Assembly: GCF_000819685.1 (NCBI RefSeq) | Contig: NZ_CDBR01000002.1 | Location: forward strand, 1-43,621 | Direction: 5' to 3' | Source: Aeromonas allosaccharophila | GTDB taxonomy: Bacteria; Pseudomonadota; Gammaproteobacteria; Enterobacterales; Aeromonadaceae | DNA: 43,621 bases | Part shown: positions 21,068-29,632 of the stretch, piece by piece | Position numbering within the stretch: the first letter of the stretch is position 1 | Layout: each line of letters starts with the position of its first letter | Translations under genes and position numbers: made by a program | Notes under the pieces: model-generated | What the model saw: the letters and a program-made list of their open reading frames with translations, nothing else | Told to the model about the DNA's origin: nothing | The model's database searches: none

Positions 21068-21307
21068 TTAGCGGATCTTGATGCCAATCTGGCCCGCGTC
21101 ACACCACTCGAACATCACCTCCTCGCTCTTGCCGCAGCAACTGCCACCACAGACCCGACTCTCGCGCTTGATGACCCGCCCCTTGCGCATCCAGACGCCG
21201 AGCATGGCCTCCACCGCATCTTCCGAGGTGTGGAAGTGGCGAGCCAGATCACGCCGGCTCACCTTCTGCTGCGCGGCGAGGTAATCCCCCAGCTCGCGCA
21301 GGATCAT
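21068..21307 (-). CDS. feoC: FeoC: small winged-helix partner of FeoB
   Basis: The 79-residue protein has an N-terminal winged helix (LGDYLAAQQKVSRRDLARHF) and four cysteines (C53, C57, C58, C69) that fit the Fe-S cluster site reported for FeoC proteins. In enterobacteria FeoC protects FeoB from proteolysis. The start overlaps the feoB stop by four bases. Confidence 0.87.
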   Translation of the reverse strand: MILRELGDYLAAQQKVSRRDLARHFHTSEDAVEAMLGVWMRKGRVIKRESRVCGGSCCGKSEEVMFEWCDAGQIGIKIR

Positions 21308-23574
21308 AAGGTCACCACCTTGCGGGCGACGATGTCACCGTGACGGCGACCGGCCCACCAGAGCAGTACCAGAGAGAGGCCGTAGCTGACGATCCAGAAC
21401 AGGCTCTGCTCCGGATGAGCGGCGAAGGTCGCGACCTGATAGAAGAGGGTCGCGCACATAAAGGCCATATAGTTGCACCATACCGCCGTCATCAGCGCCC
21501 ACTGACGACCGGTTTCCCGCACCAGCGCGCCCATGGCGGCGGCGCAAGGCATGTAGAGCAGCACGAACAAGAGGTAGGCAAAGGCACCGGCCGCCCCGTC
21601 GAAGTGGGTCTGCATGTTGCCGTAGGTGGAGACATCGACCTCCTGCGCTTCGGCAGCTGCCTGCTGATCATCCAGCTCACCGACAGACAATCCCATAGGG
21701 TCGCTCGGGTTGATCTCCGCCAGATTGGCCGCCACGGCATCGATCGCCTCGTGGAAACTGGCCACCAGCGAGAACTCGCTCTCCTCCTCTTCACCACCAC
21801 CACCGGCGTAGAGGCTGTTGAGGGTCCCGACCACCGCCTCTTTGGCGAAGATACCGGTGACGATACCGACCGTGGCCTGCCAGTTGTCATCGCGTACACC
21901 GATGGGGTGCAGCACCGGGGTCACCGCCTGGCTTATCTTGCTCAGGACCGAGCTCTCCTGCTCCTGATGGCCAAAGCTGCCATCGGTGCCAAGCGAGTTG
22001 AGCACGCTTAGCACGGCAACCACCAGCACGATGGTTTTACCGGCGCCAAAGACGAAGGATTTGAGCTTCTGCCAGGTCTTGATGGCAACGTTGACCGGAC
22101 GCGGCCACTCGTAATCCGGCATCTCCATCAGCATGGAGTCGCTCTTGCCCGGCAGCAGGGTGCTGCGCAGCAACAGGCCGGTGAGGACCGCCACCAGAAT
22201 GCCGATGAGGTAGAGACCGAACACCAGGTTCTGGCCTGATTCAGGGAAGAAAGCCACCGCAAACAGGGCGTAAACCGGCAGACGGGCACCGCACGACATG
22301 AAGGGGGCCATGGCGGAGGTCATCAGCCGCTCCCGCTCGGAGTTGAGGGTACGGGTCGCCATCACCGAGGGGACGGTACAGCCAAAGCCCATCAGCATCG
22401 GCACGAACGCCTTGCCCGGCAGGCCGAGGCGGCGCATCAGGGCATCCACCACGAAGGCGGCACGGGCCAGATAGCCGGAGCTCTCCAGCACCGCGAGGAA
22501 CAGATAGAGACAGCCAATCACCGGAATAAAGGTGGCCACGGTCTGCAAGCCGACACCAAAGCCATCAGCCAGAATGGCGCCCAGCCATTCGGGGGCATTG
22601 ACCAGCCCCAGCAGGTGGTGCACCCCATCGACAAACAGGGCGCCGCCCATGATGTCGAAGAAGTCGATAAAGGCGCTGCCAACGTTGATGGCAAACAGGA
22701 ACATCAGGTACATGACAAACAGGAAGAAGGGGATGCCAATCCAGCGATTGAGCAGCACCCGATCCAGCCACTCGCTCTGGGCCTCGGTGAGCTTGCCCTT
22801 CTGCTGACGAGCCTGTTGTACCCACTGGTGGATATGGCCGTAGCGAATATCCGCCAGTTGCAGGTCGATATCCTGTCCCTGATGGGCGCGAGCCACTACA
22901 TTGGCGGCGGCCGCCTGCTGACCGGGCAGCAGGGTCTCCTGCATCACCGCATCCTCTTCCAGCAGACGCAGGGCGCGGCCACGGGTAGTGAGATGATGCG
23001 GGGCGAGCAGGGTCTCCAACTCCGCCAGATCGGTTTCAAGCGCGTGGCCGTAATCGAGCTGCAAGGCGGCTTGCGGCTGACCGATAAACTGGCGGATCTG
23101 CTGCTTGAAGGCGGCAACCTGCTTGCTGTTGTGGGCAGAGAGGGCCACCACCGGGCAACCGAGGGATTTGCCGAGCTTGCTCTCGTCGATGACGATGCGG
23201 CGCTTTTGCAGGATATCCAGCTTGTTGAGCACCACCACCATGGGCAGGCCCAGTTCGCGCAGTTGCAGCGTGAGGTAGAGGGAGCGCTCCAGATTGGCGG
23301 CGTCGATGACGTTGAGCAGCAGGTCGGGTTGTTGGCCCTGGGCAAAGCGGCTGGCGATCTGCTCGTCCAGACTGCCATCCTGACTGGCCAGGCTATAGAT
23401 GCCGGGCAGATCCATCAGCTTGAAGTGATGCTCACCCGCGCTGAACTCACCCATCTTCTTGTCGACGGTGACACCACTCCAGTTGCCTACCTGCTGGCGG
23501 GCGCCGGTCAGGGCGTTGAACAGGGAGGTCTTGCCGCTATTGGGGTTACCTACCGTTACCAGGGAATAATTCAT
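21304..23574 (-). CDS. feoB: FeoB: ferrous iron transporter
   Basis: The 756-residue inner-membrane Fe(II) transporter has an N-terminal G domain with G1 GNPNSGKT (9-16), G3 DLPG (55-58) and G4 NKLD (117-120), a regulatory helical region (about 170-275) and a membrane domain with two Gate-type repeats, including CGARLPVYALF and the second gate near MPCAAAMGALVRETG. The length is normal. It is in an operon with feoA upstream and feoC downstream. Confidence 0.96.
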   Translation of the reverse strand: MNYSLVTVGNPNSGKTSLFNALTGARQQVGNWSGVTVDKKMGEFSAGEHHFKLMDLPGIYSLASQDGSLDEQIASRFAQGQQPDLLLNVIDAANLERSLYLTLQLRELGLPMVVVLNKLDILQKRRIVIDESKLGKSLGCPVVALSAHNSKQVAAFKQQIRQFIGQPQAALQLDYGHALETDLAELETLLAPHHLTTRGRALRLLEEDAVMQETLLPGQQAAAANVVARAHQGQDIDLQLADIRYGHIHQWVQQARQQKGKLTEAQSEWLDRVLLNRWIGIPFFLFVMYLMFLFAINVGSAFIDFFDIMGGALFVDGVHHLLGLVNAPEWLGAILADGFGVGLQTVATFIPVIGCLYLFLAVLESSGYLARAAFVVDALMRRLGLPGKAFVPMLMGFGCTVPSVMATRTLNSERERLMTSAMAPFMSCGARLPVYALFAVAFFPESGQNLVFGLYLIGILVAVLTGLLLRSTLLPGKSDSMLMEMPDYEWPRPVNVAIKTWQKLKSFVFGAGKTIVLVVAVLSVLNSLGTDGSFGHQEQESSVLSKISQAVTPVLHPIGVRDDNWQATVGIVTGIFAKEAVVGTLNSLYAGGGGEEEESEFSLVASFHEAIDAVAANLAEINPSDPMGLSVGELDDQQAAAEAQEVDVSTYGNMQTHFDGAAGAFAYLLFVLLYMPCAAAMGALVRETGRQWALMTAVWCNYMAFMCATLFYQVATFAAHPEQSLFWIVSYGLSLVLLWWAGRRHGDIVARKVVTL

Positions 23575-23653
23575 ACCAGCTCTACCTCTATTTTCTTCTG
23601 AACCCGCCGCGTGTGTGGCAAGCCGCTTTGCAGGTTCGACTTCTTGTCTCTGA

Positions 23654-23686
23654 ACCGCTCCCGGTGACTTTCTTGACCGGAGCGGT
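23654..23686 (-). promoter_or_regulatory. Hairpin between feoA and feoB
   Basis: Arms of about 11 bases (ACCGCTCC-GGT with one bulged C, and ACCGGAGCGGT) lie in the 126-base gap. No T-run follows. It may set the feoA to feoB transcript ratio. Confidence 0.45.
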
Positions 23687-23700
23687 AGCCGAGCAGGGGG

Positions 23701-23928
23701 TTATACCGGCTCGACTTCTATTTGCTGGGCCAGACTCTTTTGCATGGAGAGACAGATCCCCTGGCACTGGATCTGGAGCGGGTCCCCCAGGGGGGCGGAG
23801 CGCAGATAGATGACTTCAGTCTGGGGCAACAGGCCCATCACCATCAGTTTGCGGCGCAGCGGCCGGGCGAGCTGATTCATATTCTTGATGCGAGCACTCT
23901 GTCCCGGTGACAACTGCGTGAGTACCAT
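23701..23928 (-). CDS. feoA: FeoA: SH3-like partner of FeoB
   Basis: The 75-residue cytosolic protein has the FeoA pattern: LSPGQSARI near the start, LRRKLMVMGLLPQTEV in the middle and a basic-acidic end (IEVEPV). It assists FeoB in ferrous iron uptake. CAGGAG lies seven to eight bases before the ATG. It is the first gene of feoABC. Confidence 0.93.
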   Translation of the reverse strand: MVLTQLSPGQSARIKNMNQLARPLRRKLMVMGLLPQTEVIYLRSAPLGDPLQIQCQGICLSMQKSLAQQIEVEPV

Positions 23929-23975
23929 GACTGACTCCTGAAGTTAAACAATAATAATTCGCTTTTACTTGGGGC

Positions 23976-24016
23976 ATTATAAGCTGTGTCTTCAACTTTT
24001 ATTTGAGTAAAATCAA
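23976..24016 (-). promoter_or_regulatory. FNR-dependent feo promoter
   Basis: On the minus strand an FNR-like site, TTGATTTTACTCAA (24003-24016; consensus TTGAT-N4-ATCAA with one mismatch), lies upstream of a perfect TATAAT (23976-23981). The site centre is about 40-41 bases before the expected start (near 23969), the classical class II activator position. E. coli feo is FNR-activated. Confidence 0.7.
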
Positions 24017-24047
24017 ACTCCGCTTAGCTAACCCATAAAGTAATGCC

Positions 24048-24377
24048 ATGAGTCACGACAACAACAGCCGCCTCGTTTACAGCACAGATGGCGACATGAT
24101 CAAGGAGCAGAGCGCTCCCCAATCCGCCTCCCCCTTCCCCACCGACGGCACCGTGCGCATTCGCCGCGAGACCAAGGGGCGCAAGGGCGCCGGGGTGATC
24201 ACCATTCATGGCGTACCCGCCGATCAGCAAAAATCCCTGGCCACCCTGCTCAAGAAAAAGTGCGGCACCGGAGGCGGTATCAAGGAGGGAGTGATCGAGA
24301 TCCAGGGGGATAAACGGGACCTGATCAAAACCGAGCTGGAGAAAGCCGGTTTCAGCGTCAAGCTGGTGGGTGGCTGA
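24048..24377 (+). CDS. yciH: YciH: SUI1/eIF1-like translation factor
   Basis: The 109-residue protein has a variable N-terminus and a SUI1 domain (about 35-107) with RETKGRKGAGVITIHG and KKKCGTGGGIKEGVIEIQGD. In E. coli YciH affects start-codon fidelity and represses translation under stress. It is divergent from feoA and shares the 120-base spacer holding the FNR site. No strong ribosome site is seen before the ATG. Confidence 0.9.
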   Translation: MSHDNNSRLVYSTDGDMIKEQSAPQSASPFPTDGTVRIRRETKGRKGAGVITIHGVPADQQKSLATLLKKKCGTGGGIKEGVIEIQGDKRDLIKTELEKAGFSVKLVGG

Positions 24378-24423
24378 TCCCCTTGTCACTCATGCGGTTT
24401 TTCCCTAGAATGCCCGCTCCCAT

Positions 24424-24636
24424 CGAGGGGGAGTAGTCTCGCACGCCGGTGCCATCCATTGCATGAATACCGGTTTGCGACCCTGATCAACATACTTGGT
24501 GCCAAATCACCATGGTCAGGGTGATCCATGCAAGTCATGGATTTGACAAGACCTTTGACGGGCCAGTGCCAATACCGGGGACGGATGGCGCAGGCTTGTC
24601 TTTGGTTTATAACAATTCCGTCCCCCGGTCATTTTT
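24424..24636 (+). promoter_or_regulatory. yybP-ykoY manganese riboswitch with hairpin expression platform
   Basis: The leader starts with GGGGGAGTAG (24427-24436), the family's first conserved loop, and contains ACCTTTGAC (24551-24559), the second. Between them are a long arm (TCGCA/TGCGA, 24439-24480), an arm CCCTGA/TCAGGG (24481-24521) and a perfect hairpin ATCCATG/CATGGAT (24524-24542). The expression platform is ACCGGGGACGGA (24574-24585) pairing with 24617-24629, followed by ATTTTT just before the ATG, so it can act as a terminator and also hide the start. A Mn exporter follows, the expected target. Confidence 0.78.
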
Positions 24637-25194
24637 ATGGAAGCCTTGTTAACCTCAACCCTCAGCGTCGCCATTGCCGAAATCGGCGATAAAACCCAGC
24701 TGTTGGCGTTGCTGCTCATCTGCCGTTTTCGCAAGCCCTGGCCCATCATCGCCGGCATGCTGGCGGCTACCCTGCTCAACCATGCGGGCGCCGCCTGGAT
24801 TGGCGAGTTCATCAGCCGCTGGCTCGATCCCAAGATAATGACCTGGCTGGTCGCCATCGCCTTTATTGCCATGGCTATCTGGATTTTGGTGCCGGACAAG
24901 ATGGATGACGAGGAGAGCCCGCTGGATAAATACGGCCCCTTTATGGCCACCTTCGTGCTCTTCTTCATCGCCGAGATTGGTGACAAGACCCAGATCGCCA
25001 CCGTGCTGCTGGCCGCCAAGTATGACTCGCTGGTGCAGGTCATTACCGGTACCACCCTCGGCATGATGCTGGCCAACGTGCCGGTGGTGCTGATCGGCAA
25101 GCTGGGGGCAGACAAGCTGCCGCTCAAGGGGATCCGCATCGCCTGCGCCATCCTCTTCGTCGGCCTTGGGGTGAGCACTCTGATCTTTGCCTGA
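24637..25194 (+). CDS. TMEM165/GDT1 (UPF0016) family manganese exporter
   Basis: The 185-residue inner-membrane protein is built of two homologous halves, each with the EIGDKT signature (15-20 and 113-118) and three hydrophobic helices. The conserved acidic residues bind the metal. Vibrio MneA is a Mn2+ exporter of this family under a yybP-ykoY riboswitch, and the same arrangement here supports that role. There is no classical Shine-Dalgarno; the bases before the ATG belong to the riboswitch hairpin. Confidence 0.88.
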   Translation: MEALLTSTLSVAIAEIGDKTQLLALLLICRFRKPWPIIAGMLAATLLNHAGAAWIGEFISRWLDPKIMTWLVAIAFIAMAIWILVPDKMDDEESPLDKYGPFMATFVLFFIAEIGDKTQIATVLLAAKYDSLVQVITGTTLGMMLANVPVVLIGKLGADKLPLKGIRIACAILFVGLGVSTLIFA

Positions 25195-25213
25195 TGGCCC
25201 GTATCCGATGACC

Positions 25214-25243
25214 AAGCCCTCCCCTGTGGAGGGCTTTTTGTTT
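25214..25243 (+). terminator. Terminator of the Mn exporter gene
   Basis: Arms AGCCCTCC and GGAGGGCT flank a short loop, followed by TTTTTGTTT. Confidence 0.9.
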
Positions 25244-25358
25244 ACTGCTGTGTCTATTGCGTAATCCGCTGTCGCAACCACCAGCCGCAGAGCCAAGGGG
25301 CAGTGCACGGTTGCGGGTGCCTCATGCCATAATGGGGCAAACCTCGCGGAGTCCCCCC

Positions 25359-26297
25359 ATGCACAACGTATCAAGAGAGACGCTTCTCGAATGGGTCAAA
25401 CAGGGACGGCTGGCGCCAGAGAAGCTGGCGGACGCCCTGACCCTCGCCGATCTTCCCCCCCATCCGGCGCGCTGGCAGTGGCTGTTTGACCGGCTGCTGC
25501 TCTGGCTCGGCGCCCTCTGTATCGGGGCTGGCCTCATCTTCTTCGTCGCCTTCAACTGGCAAGAGCTGGGCCGGGTCTCCCGCCTTGCGCTGCTGGAGGC
25601 ACCGCTGCTCGCCATGCTGCTTCTGCTGTGGCGCAAACCGCTGGGGGATACCTCCCGTCAGGCGCTGCTGCTCGCCATCGCCCTCAATATCGGCGCCCTG
25701 CTGGCGTTGGTGGGCCAGACCTACCAGACCGGCGCCGATCCCTGGCAGCTGTTCGCTACCTGGGCGCTGATGCTGGTGCCACTGGCGCTATTTGGCCAAA
25801 GCCCTCTGCTCTGGACCTTAAGCTGGCTGCTCGGCCAGCTGGCGCTGGTGCTCTACTGGCGGCTCGGCCTGTTCGCACTCTTCTTTACCTTCGATGAAGA
25901 GGGTCTGGGCTGGTGCCTCACCCTGCTCAACGCCGCCCTCTGGGGTCTGCTTCTGCTGGCACCGGCCCGCTGGCGCCTGATGCCAAGCTGGCTGGCGGGT
26001 CTGGCTGCGGGTCTGGGGGCTACCCTGCTCACCCTGCTGGCGCTGTTTGATGCCGCCTCCCCGCTGGTGTGGCCGCTCTGGTTTGGCTGGCTCGCCGCGG
26101 CCTATGCCCTGTGGCACCACAGATTTATCGCCGGACTCGCCATGGGGTGCCTCAGTCTGATTGCCGTCATCCTCGCCACCCTTGGTAAATGGATGGAACC
26201 CGATATCAACGGCTTCTTGCTGCTGAGCCTGATTGCCATCGGCCTTTCTGTCACCGCCGCCCGCTGGCTGCAACAACAACGGAGGTCTCATGAGTGA
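25359..26297 (+). CDS. DUF2157 domain membrane protein
   Basis: The 312-residue protein has a soluble start (VSRETLLEWVKQGRLAPEKL), typical of DUF2157, followed by eight to ten hydrophobic helices. Function is unknown. The ATG at 25359 has GGAG seven bases upstream. It is the first gene of a tight three-gene operon and overlaps the next start by eight bases. Confidence 0.8.
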   Translation: MHNVSRETLLEWVKQGRLAPEKLADALTLADLPPHPARWQWLFDRLLLWLGALCIGAGLIFFVAFNWQELGRVSRLALLEAPLLAMLLLLWRKPLGDTSRQALLLAIALNIGALLALVGQTYQTGADPWQLFATWALMLVPLALFGQSPLLWTLSWLLGQLALVLYWRLGLFALFFTFDEEGLGWCLTLLNAALWGLLLLAPARWRLMPSWLAGLAAGLGATLLTLLALFDAASPLVWPLWFGWLAAAYALWHHRFIAGLAMGCLSLIAVILATLGKWMEPDINGFLLLSLIAIGLSVTAARWLQQQRRSHE

Positions 26298-27294
26298 TCT
26301 GACCCTTTGGCAAGCGCTGCAACAGGCCAATCTGGTGGAAGGGGAGATGCCCCGTGACACCCAGCCCCACTGGTCGAGCCGTTTTATGCTGGGGCTGGTG
26401 GGCTGGATTGCCGCCCTGTTCCTGCTCTTTTTCCTGTTTCTCACCTTCGAGCAGCTGACCCGCGAGGCCAACAGCGCCCTGCTGCTGGGGGCCGTGCTGC
26501 TGGGGGGGGCGTATGCCCTCAACCGCAGCCAGCGCGGCGATCTCTGGGATCAGTTCGTGCTGGCACTCACCCTGGCGGCCGATGCCTGGCTGCTCTATGG
26601 CCTGCTCGATCAGCTGGATCTCCATCACGCCCTGCTCTGGTTCGGTCTGTGCCTGCTGTCGCTCGCCATCGCCGTGCTGTTCGATCACTGGCTGGTACGG
26701 CTGTTTCACAGCGTGGCGGCAGCCCTGCTGCTCACCCTTGGCCTCGCCTGCCTCGGGCTGCAACTGCTGGCACTGCCGCTGGTGATGGCGGCCATTACCT
26801 TCTGCTGGCTGCGGGCAGATAGGGATCCAGAGCGCCACCAGCTCTACCACTCCATCACCCTGGGGCTGGCCCTCTCGCTGCTGGTGCTGGGGCGTCTGCA
26901 CCAACCGCTGTGGGATAGCGGCGGCAGCATGCTGGACGAGCTGGGGCTGTCGCGCCTGCCGCTCTGGCTCAATCCGCTGCTCTGCGCCGCCCTGTTGCTG
27001 GCGGTGATGGTGAAACTGAGGCTCCCCCTGCTGTTTGGCCTGCCGCTGGTGCTGATCAGCGCCATCATCCCCGGCATGGGAGCGGGCGCACTGGTGCTGA
27101 TCCTCGGGTTTTATGCCGGTAGTCTGGGGCTGATGACCCTTTCAGCCCTGCTGCTGCTCGGTTATGGCTCCCTCTACTACTACGATCTGGGGCTCACCCT
27201 GATGACCAAATCCTGGCTGCTGCTGGGCTCAGGCCTCCTGCTGCTGGGTGCCCGCCAGCTGCTCATCACCTTCGCGGCAAGGAGCGACTCATGA
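26290..27294 (+). CDS. DUF4401 domain membrane protein
   Basis: The 334-residue protein consists almost wholly of hydrophobic helices after a short N-terminus (LWQALQQANLVEGEMPRD). It matches the DUF4401 proteins that routinely follow DUF2157 genes. GGAGG lies close before the ATG, and the stop overlaps the next ATG (ATGA). Function is unknown; the pairing suggests one membrane complex. Confidence 0.78.
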   Translation: MSDLTLWQALQQANLVEGEMPRDTQPHWSSRFMLGLVGWIAALFLLFFLFLTFEQLTREANSALLLGAVLLGGAYALNRSQRGDLWDQFVLALTLAADAWLLYGLLDQLDLHHALLWFGLCLLSLAIAVLFDHWLVRLFHSVAAALLLTLGLACLGLQLLALPLVMAAITFCWLRADRDPERHQLYHSITLGLALSLLVLGRLHQPLWDSGGSMLDELGLSRLPLWLNPLLCAALLLAVMVKLRLPLLFGLPLVLISAIIPGMGAGALVLILGFYAGSLGLMTLSALLLLGYGSLYYYDLGLTLMTKSWLLLGSGLLLLGARQLLITFAARSDS

Positions 27295-27800
27295 AACCCG
27301 TTACCCGACAGCTCGCCCTGTTGCTGAGCGGCCTGGCCATCCTGGCGGGCATCAATGCCACCGTCTGGCGCTATGAGCGCGCCATGAGCAGCGGCGAAGT
27401 GGTGCTGCTGCGGCTCGCCCCGGTCGATCCCCGCTCCCTGATGCAGGGGGATTACATGCGGCTGAACTATGAGATTGCCCGCGAGCTGGCCAGCAGCGAT
27501 GCCCGTGAAAAGGGCCGCGATACCCTGGTGATCCGCCTCGATGCCCATCAGGTGGCAAGTCTGGTGGCCGCTGGCAAGCCGGATCGGCTCGCCAGCGATG
27601 AGCGGCTATTGCAGGTGCATCAGAGCGAGCGGCAGTGGCAGATTGGCCCCGACGCCTACTTCTTTGAAGAGGGCACGGGGGATCAGTATCAAGCGGCCCG
27701 CTACGGCGAATTCCGGCTGCAAGCGGATGGCAAGACCCTGCTGGTGGGGCTGCGGGACGAGGCTTACCAGCCCATCGGGCAGACCCGCGCCCGCTGGTAA
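27291..27800 (+). CDS. GDYXXLXY domain protein
   Basis: The 169-residue protein has one N-terminal membrane segment (about 8-25) and then a periplasmic domain with the naming motif GDYMRLNY (53-60). It is the usual third member of DUF2157-DUF4401 operons. GGAG lies six bases before the ATG. Function is unknown. Confidence 0.82.
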   Translation: MKPVTRQLALLLSGLAILAGINATVWRYERAMSSGEVVLLRLAPVDPRSLMQGDYMRLNYEIARELASSDAREKGRDTLVIRLDAHQVASLVAAGKPDRLASDERLLQVHQSERQWQIGPDAYFFEEGTGDQYQAARYGEFRLQADGKTLLVGLRDEAYQPIGQTRARW

Positions 27801-27871
27801 TGGCAGTGAGTGGCTATTTACGCTGTTCATGGTCACACTCAATACAAGGTTGATCGCTAAGGATGTTCCCA

Positions 27872-28618
27872 ATGAGGATATGGCTGATCTGTCATCTGTT
27901 GCTGCTCTGCTGGGCCTCGGCGGCCCGGGCTGATCTGGGCAAGCTCGAGTACCTCACCGAAGAGTATCCCCCCTACAACTTCAGCGATCCGCAAGGCCAG
28001 CCCACCGGCCTTGCGGTCGATCTGCTGCAGATGATCTGGCAACACAGCGGCGTGGCGCCCCAGCCGGTGCGCATCCTGCCCTGGGCGCGAGGTTATTACT
28101 TGCTAACCCAGAAGCCCAACGTGGTGCTCTTCTCCACCGCCCGCACCCAGGCGCGGGAGGATCTCTTCAAGTGGGTGTGCCCCATCGGCTACTCGGAGTA
28201 CATCCTGCTGGGCCGCAAGGTGCAAAACATCACGCTCGACTCGGTGGATCAGATGAGTCAGTACAAGATCAGCGCGGTGCGCTCGGACGCCGCCGAGCAA
28301 CTGCTGCTCAACAACGGCATGGATGACAACAACATCATCTCGGCCAACCGCCTGTCGCAGGGGTTGAAGATGCTGCTCTCCGGTCGCGCCGATCTGCTCG
28401 CCACCAGCAAGCTGGCGGGATATGACGCCATCCGCGAACTGAAGCTCAATAGCGACGACTTCAACGTGGCCATGGTGCTGAGCGCAGAGCAGCTCTGCTA
28501 CGCCTTCAGCCGTCAGGTGCCTGACAGCGAGATCACCCTCTTTCAGCAGGCCCTGACCCGCGCCCTCGCCTCGGAAGAGTTTCGCAAATTGCAGGCCAAA
28601 TACCTGCCGGTGCGCTGA
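27872..28618 (+). CDS. Periplasmic substrate-binding protein, family 3-like (copy 1 of 3)
   Basis: The 248-residue exported protein has a signal peptide (cut after ASAARA) and a type II periplasmic-binding fold of the SBP_bac_3 kind. Conserved blocks are GKLEYLTEEYPPYNF, ILPWARGYYLLTQKP, LFKWVCPIGYSEY and LCYAFSRQVPDSE. The last two carry two cysteines conserved in all three copies, possibly a disulphide. No ABC permease or ATPase lies nearby, so it may feed a distant transporter or act as a sensor ligand-binder. The ATG at 27872 is preceded by TAAGGA at eight bases; the ATG at 27863 is too close to it. Confidence 0.78.
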   Translation: MRIWLICHLLLLCWASAARADLGKLEYLTEEYPPYNFSDPQGQPTGLAVDLLQMIWQHSGVAPQPVRILPWARGYYLLTQKPNVVLFSTARTQAREDLFKWVCPIGYSEYILLGRKVQNITLDSVDQMSQYKISAVRSDAAEQLLLNNGMDDNNIISANRLSQGLKMLLSGRADLLATSKLAGYDAIRELKLNSDDFNVAMVLSAEQLCYAFSRQVPDSEITLFQQALTRALASEEFRKLQAKYLPVR

Positions 28619-28747
28619 GCACTCACTCACCCGATGGGCAGCAAGGCGCTGCCCATTTTATGGATGAAAGATGCAATAGAGGTGGCTAGCTATTCCCGCC
28701 GCGAGCAGTCAAACTGACCAACATCTTTGATTGGCAAGGATTTTCCC

Positions 28748-29491
28748 GTGCGAACATGGCACTTCATTCACCTGCTGCTCCTGTGGACGACCTTCGCCCA
28801 GGCGGATCCGGCCAAACTCGAATACCTCAGCGAAATCTCCTCCCCTTATAACTTCAGTGACGAACGGGGCCAGCCCACCGGTCTGTCTGTCGAGCTGCTG
28901 CAACTGATCTGGCAGGCGCGCGGCATGGCGCCCCAGCCAATCCGCATTCTGCCCTGGGCCCGTGGCTACAACCTGCTGCAACAAAAACCCAATGTGGTGC
29001 TGTTTGCCACCGCCCGCACCCCGCAGCGGGAGCCCCTATTCAAGTGGGCCTGCCCCATCGACCATTCGGAGTTTGTGCTGCTGGGGCGCAAGGGTGACAA
29101 CATCACCCTCGACTCGGCAGCGCAGCTTGACCACTACAAGATCGGGGTGGTGCGCGCCACCGTCTCCAAGCAACTGCTGCTCGATCGCGGTATCGATGAG
29201 CACCAGCTGATGCAGGCCAACCGGCTCACCCAGGCGGCCAAAATGCTCACCTCCGGCCGTGCCGATCTGTTTGCGACCAACAAACTGGTGGGCTATCAAA
29301 CCCTGCAGCAGCTCGGCTTCAAGCCGGATGACGTTCATGTTGCCTTCGTGCTGGATACCACACCGCTCTGCTACGCCTTCAGCCGTCAGGTGCCCGACAG
29401 CGAGGTCGCCCTCTTCCAGCAGGCGCTGACCCGGGTCGTCGCGTCAGCGGATTTCTCGGCCTTGCAAACCAAATACCTGTCGCTGCGCTAA
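28748..29491 (+). CDS. Periplasmic substrate-binding protein, family 3-like (copy 2 of 3)
   Basis: The 247-residue paralogue of the preceding gene has a signal peptide ending FAQA and the same blocks (AKLEYLSEISSPYNF, ILPWARGYNLLQQKP, WACPIDHSEF, LCYAFSRQVPDSE). The GTG at 28748 aligns with the start of copy 1 and has AAGGA eight bases upstream; the upstream TTG at 28727 adds no signal-like residues. The ligand is unknown. Confidence 0.77.
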   Translation: MRTWHFIHLLLLWTTFAQADPAKLEYLSEISSPYNFSDERGQPTGLSVELLQLIWQARGMAPQPIRILPWARGYNLLQQKPNVVLFATARTPQREPLFKWACPIDHSEFVLLGRKGDNITLDSAAQLDHYKIGVVRATVSKQLLLDRGIDEHQLMQANRLTQAAKMLTSGRADLFATNKLVGYQTLQQLGFKPDDVHVAFVLDTTPLCYAFSRQVPDSEVALFQQALTRVVASADFSALQTKYLSLR

Positions 29492-29632
29492 CGCCCTGAT
29501 CGCTGCCGACAGATGGCGCGGGATGGCAGCGAGCGCCGGCACTTTTATTACCAAACATGCCCCGTCGCCTTGGCGAAATCGGCCAGCTTGGTCACACTTG
29601 AGCATGATATTCCCTTGATCAGGATGGCAAAA

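Noticed and set aside
23941..23970. Possible Fur box at the feo promoter
   Set aside because: The AT-rich AATAATAATTCGC stretch matches only loosely the inverted Fur consensus, so no site is called although Fur control of feo is common.
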